Below are positions 22,087 to 22,242 of a DNA stretch of 22,242 nucleotides, piece after piece (position 1 is the stretch's first letter; every line of letters starts with the position of its first letter). This stretch comes from a virus: IMG/VR virus record IMGVR_UViG_3300030060_001379, positions 1 to 22,242 of that record; one strand, given 5' to 3'. Both the position numbers and the translations under genes were made by a program. The notes beneath the pieces were generated by a model. That model was not told the DNA's origin and did not search any database. It saw only the letters and a list, made by a program, of their open reading frames with translations.

Positions 22087-22242
22087 CGGAGACAAACTAA
22101 AACCCAAAACTACAAGAGAACATTTACTTTCTATATATGGATATATAACAGGAATAAAAAAAGACATGAAACATATGCATGATGGAATTCACGATTTGGG
22201 TGGTAAGATAGACAAAATCTATTGGGTGTTATTAGGCACGGT
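22079..22242 (+). CDS. Small gene running off the right edge (possible membrane/lysis accessory protein)
   Basis: A partial frame of 54 residues that starts with ATG inside the last 8 nt of the giant protein gene, with AGAGGAA upstream, and remains open at the edge. It begins with a basic stretch (GDKLKPKTTREHLLSIYGYI), then a His/Lys-rich helix (KKDMKHMHDGIHDLGGKIDK), and ends with YWVLLGT, the probable start of a transmembrane helix. A charged helix followed by one membrane span is the layout of XhlA-like and some holin-like proteins, so a lysis role is possible. The rest of the gene is needed to decide. Confidence 0.55.
   Translation, partial: MPSGDKLKPKTTREHLLSIYGYITGIKKDMKHMHDGIHDLGGKIDKIYWVLLGT

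Noticed and set aside
1-22242. tRNA genes, CRISPR arrays, insertion sequences and integrase or attachment sites
   Set aside because: I found no cloverleaf-like sequence, regular spaced repeats, transposase or integrase motif on either strand by reading.

Overview
This window looks like part of the late (virion) region of a tailed phage from an AT-rich marine bacterium. It resembles the uncultured marine podoviruses thought to infect SAR11/SAR116-like Alphaproteobacteria. The support is the protein families, the low GC and the dense gene packing. There is no tape-measure-sized tail protein, sheath or baseplate. Instead there is an HK97-fold capsid protein, gp4/SU10-type connector proteins, a gp10-like nozzle protein and a run of large helix-rich proteins typical of podoviral ejection cores. 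The host assignment is inference. No replication, lysogeny, terminase, portal or host-core genes are visible.

Layout. Positions 1-2193 hold the C-terminal part of the major capsid protein, two small overlapping genes and two small capsid-surface or decoration candidates; strong hairpin terminators follow the capsid gene and the first of these candidates. Positions 2202-4155 hold the head-tail connector block: a gp4-like accessory factor with an inserted beta domain, a small protein with a cysteine-less zinc-ribbon signature, and an SU10-type adaptor. Positions 4167-7320 hold tail and fibre structural proteins: a small conserved protein, a Trp/Gly repeat protein, a fibre-like protein, a Tail Collar protein and a small conserved protein. 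A near-consensus sigma70 promoter lies inside this block. Positions 7306-9323 hold an opposite-strand, two-gene enzyme cassette: a NodU/TobZ-type carbamoyltransferase, translationally coupled to a 2-oxoglutarate/Fe(II) oxygenase. Positions 9380-13184 hold the nozzle (gp10-like) gene, a Gly/Arg-rich protein with an EF-hand/dockerin-type calcium loop, and three small genes, one of them a GTG-start gene of only 54 codons. Positions 13165-14971 hold two overlapping glycosyltransferase genes, GT-B then GT-A. Positions 15029-22086 hold four proteins that look like internal or ejection proteins, the last of 1347 residues. A small gene with a possible membrane or lysis role runs off the right edge.

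How it fits together. Most genes are on the + strand and abut or overlap by a few bases (TAATG, ATGA, TAGTG junctions), as in one late operon refreshed by internal promoters. Four modification enzymes (oxygenase, carbamoyltransferase, two glycosyltransferases) are interspersed among virion genes rather than nucleotide-metabolism genes. They are the best candidate here for an undescribed system, for example decoration of a virion protein, a glycan or phage DNA. The substrate cannot be read from the sequence.
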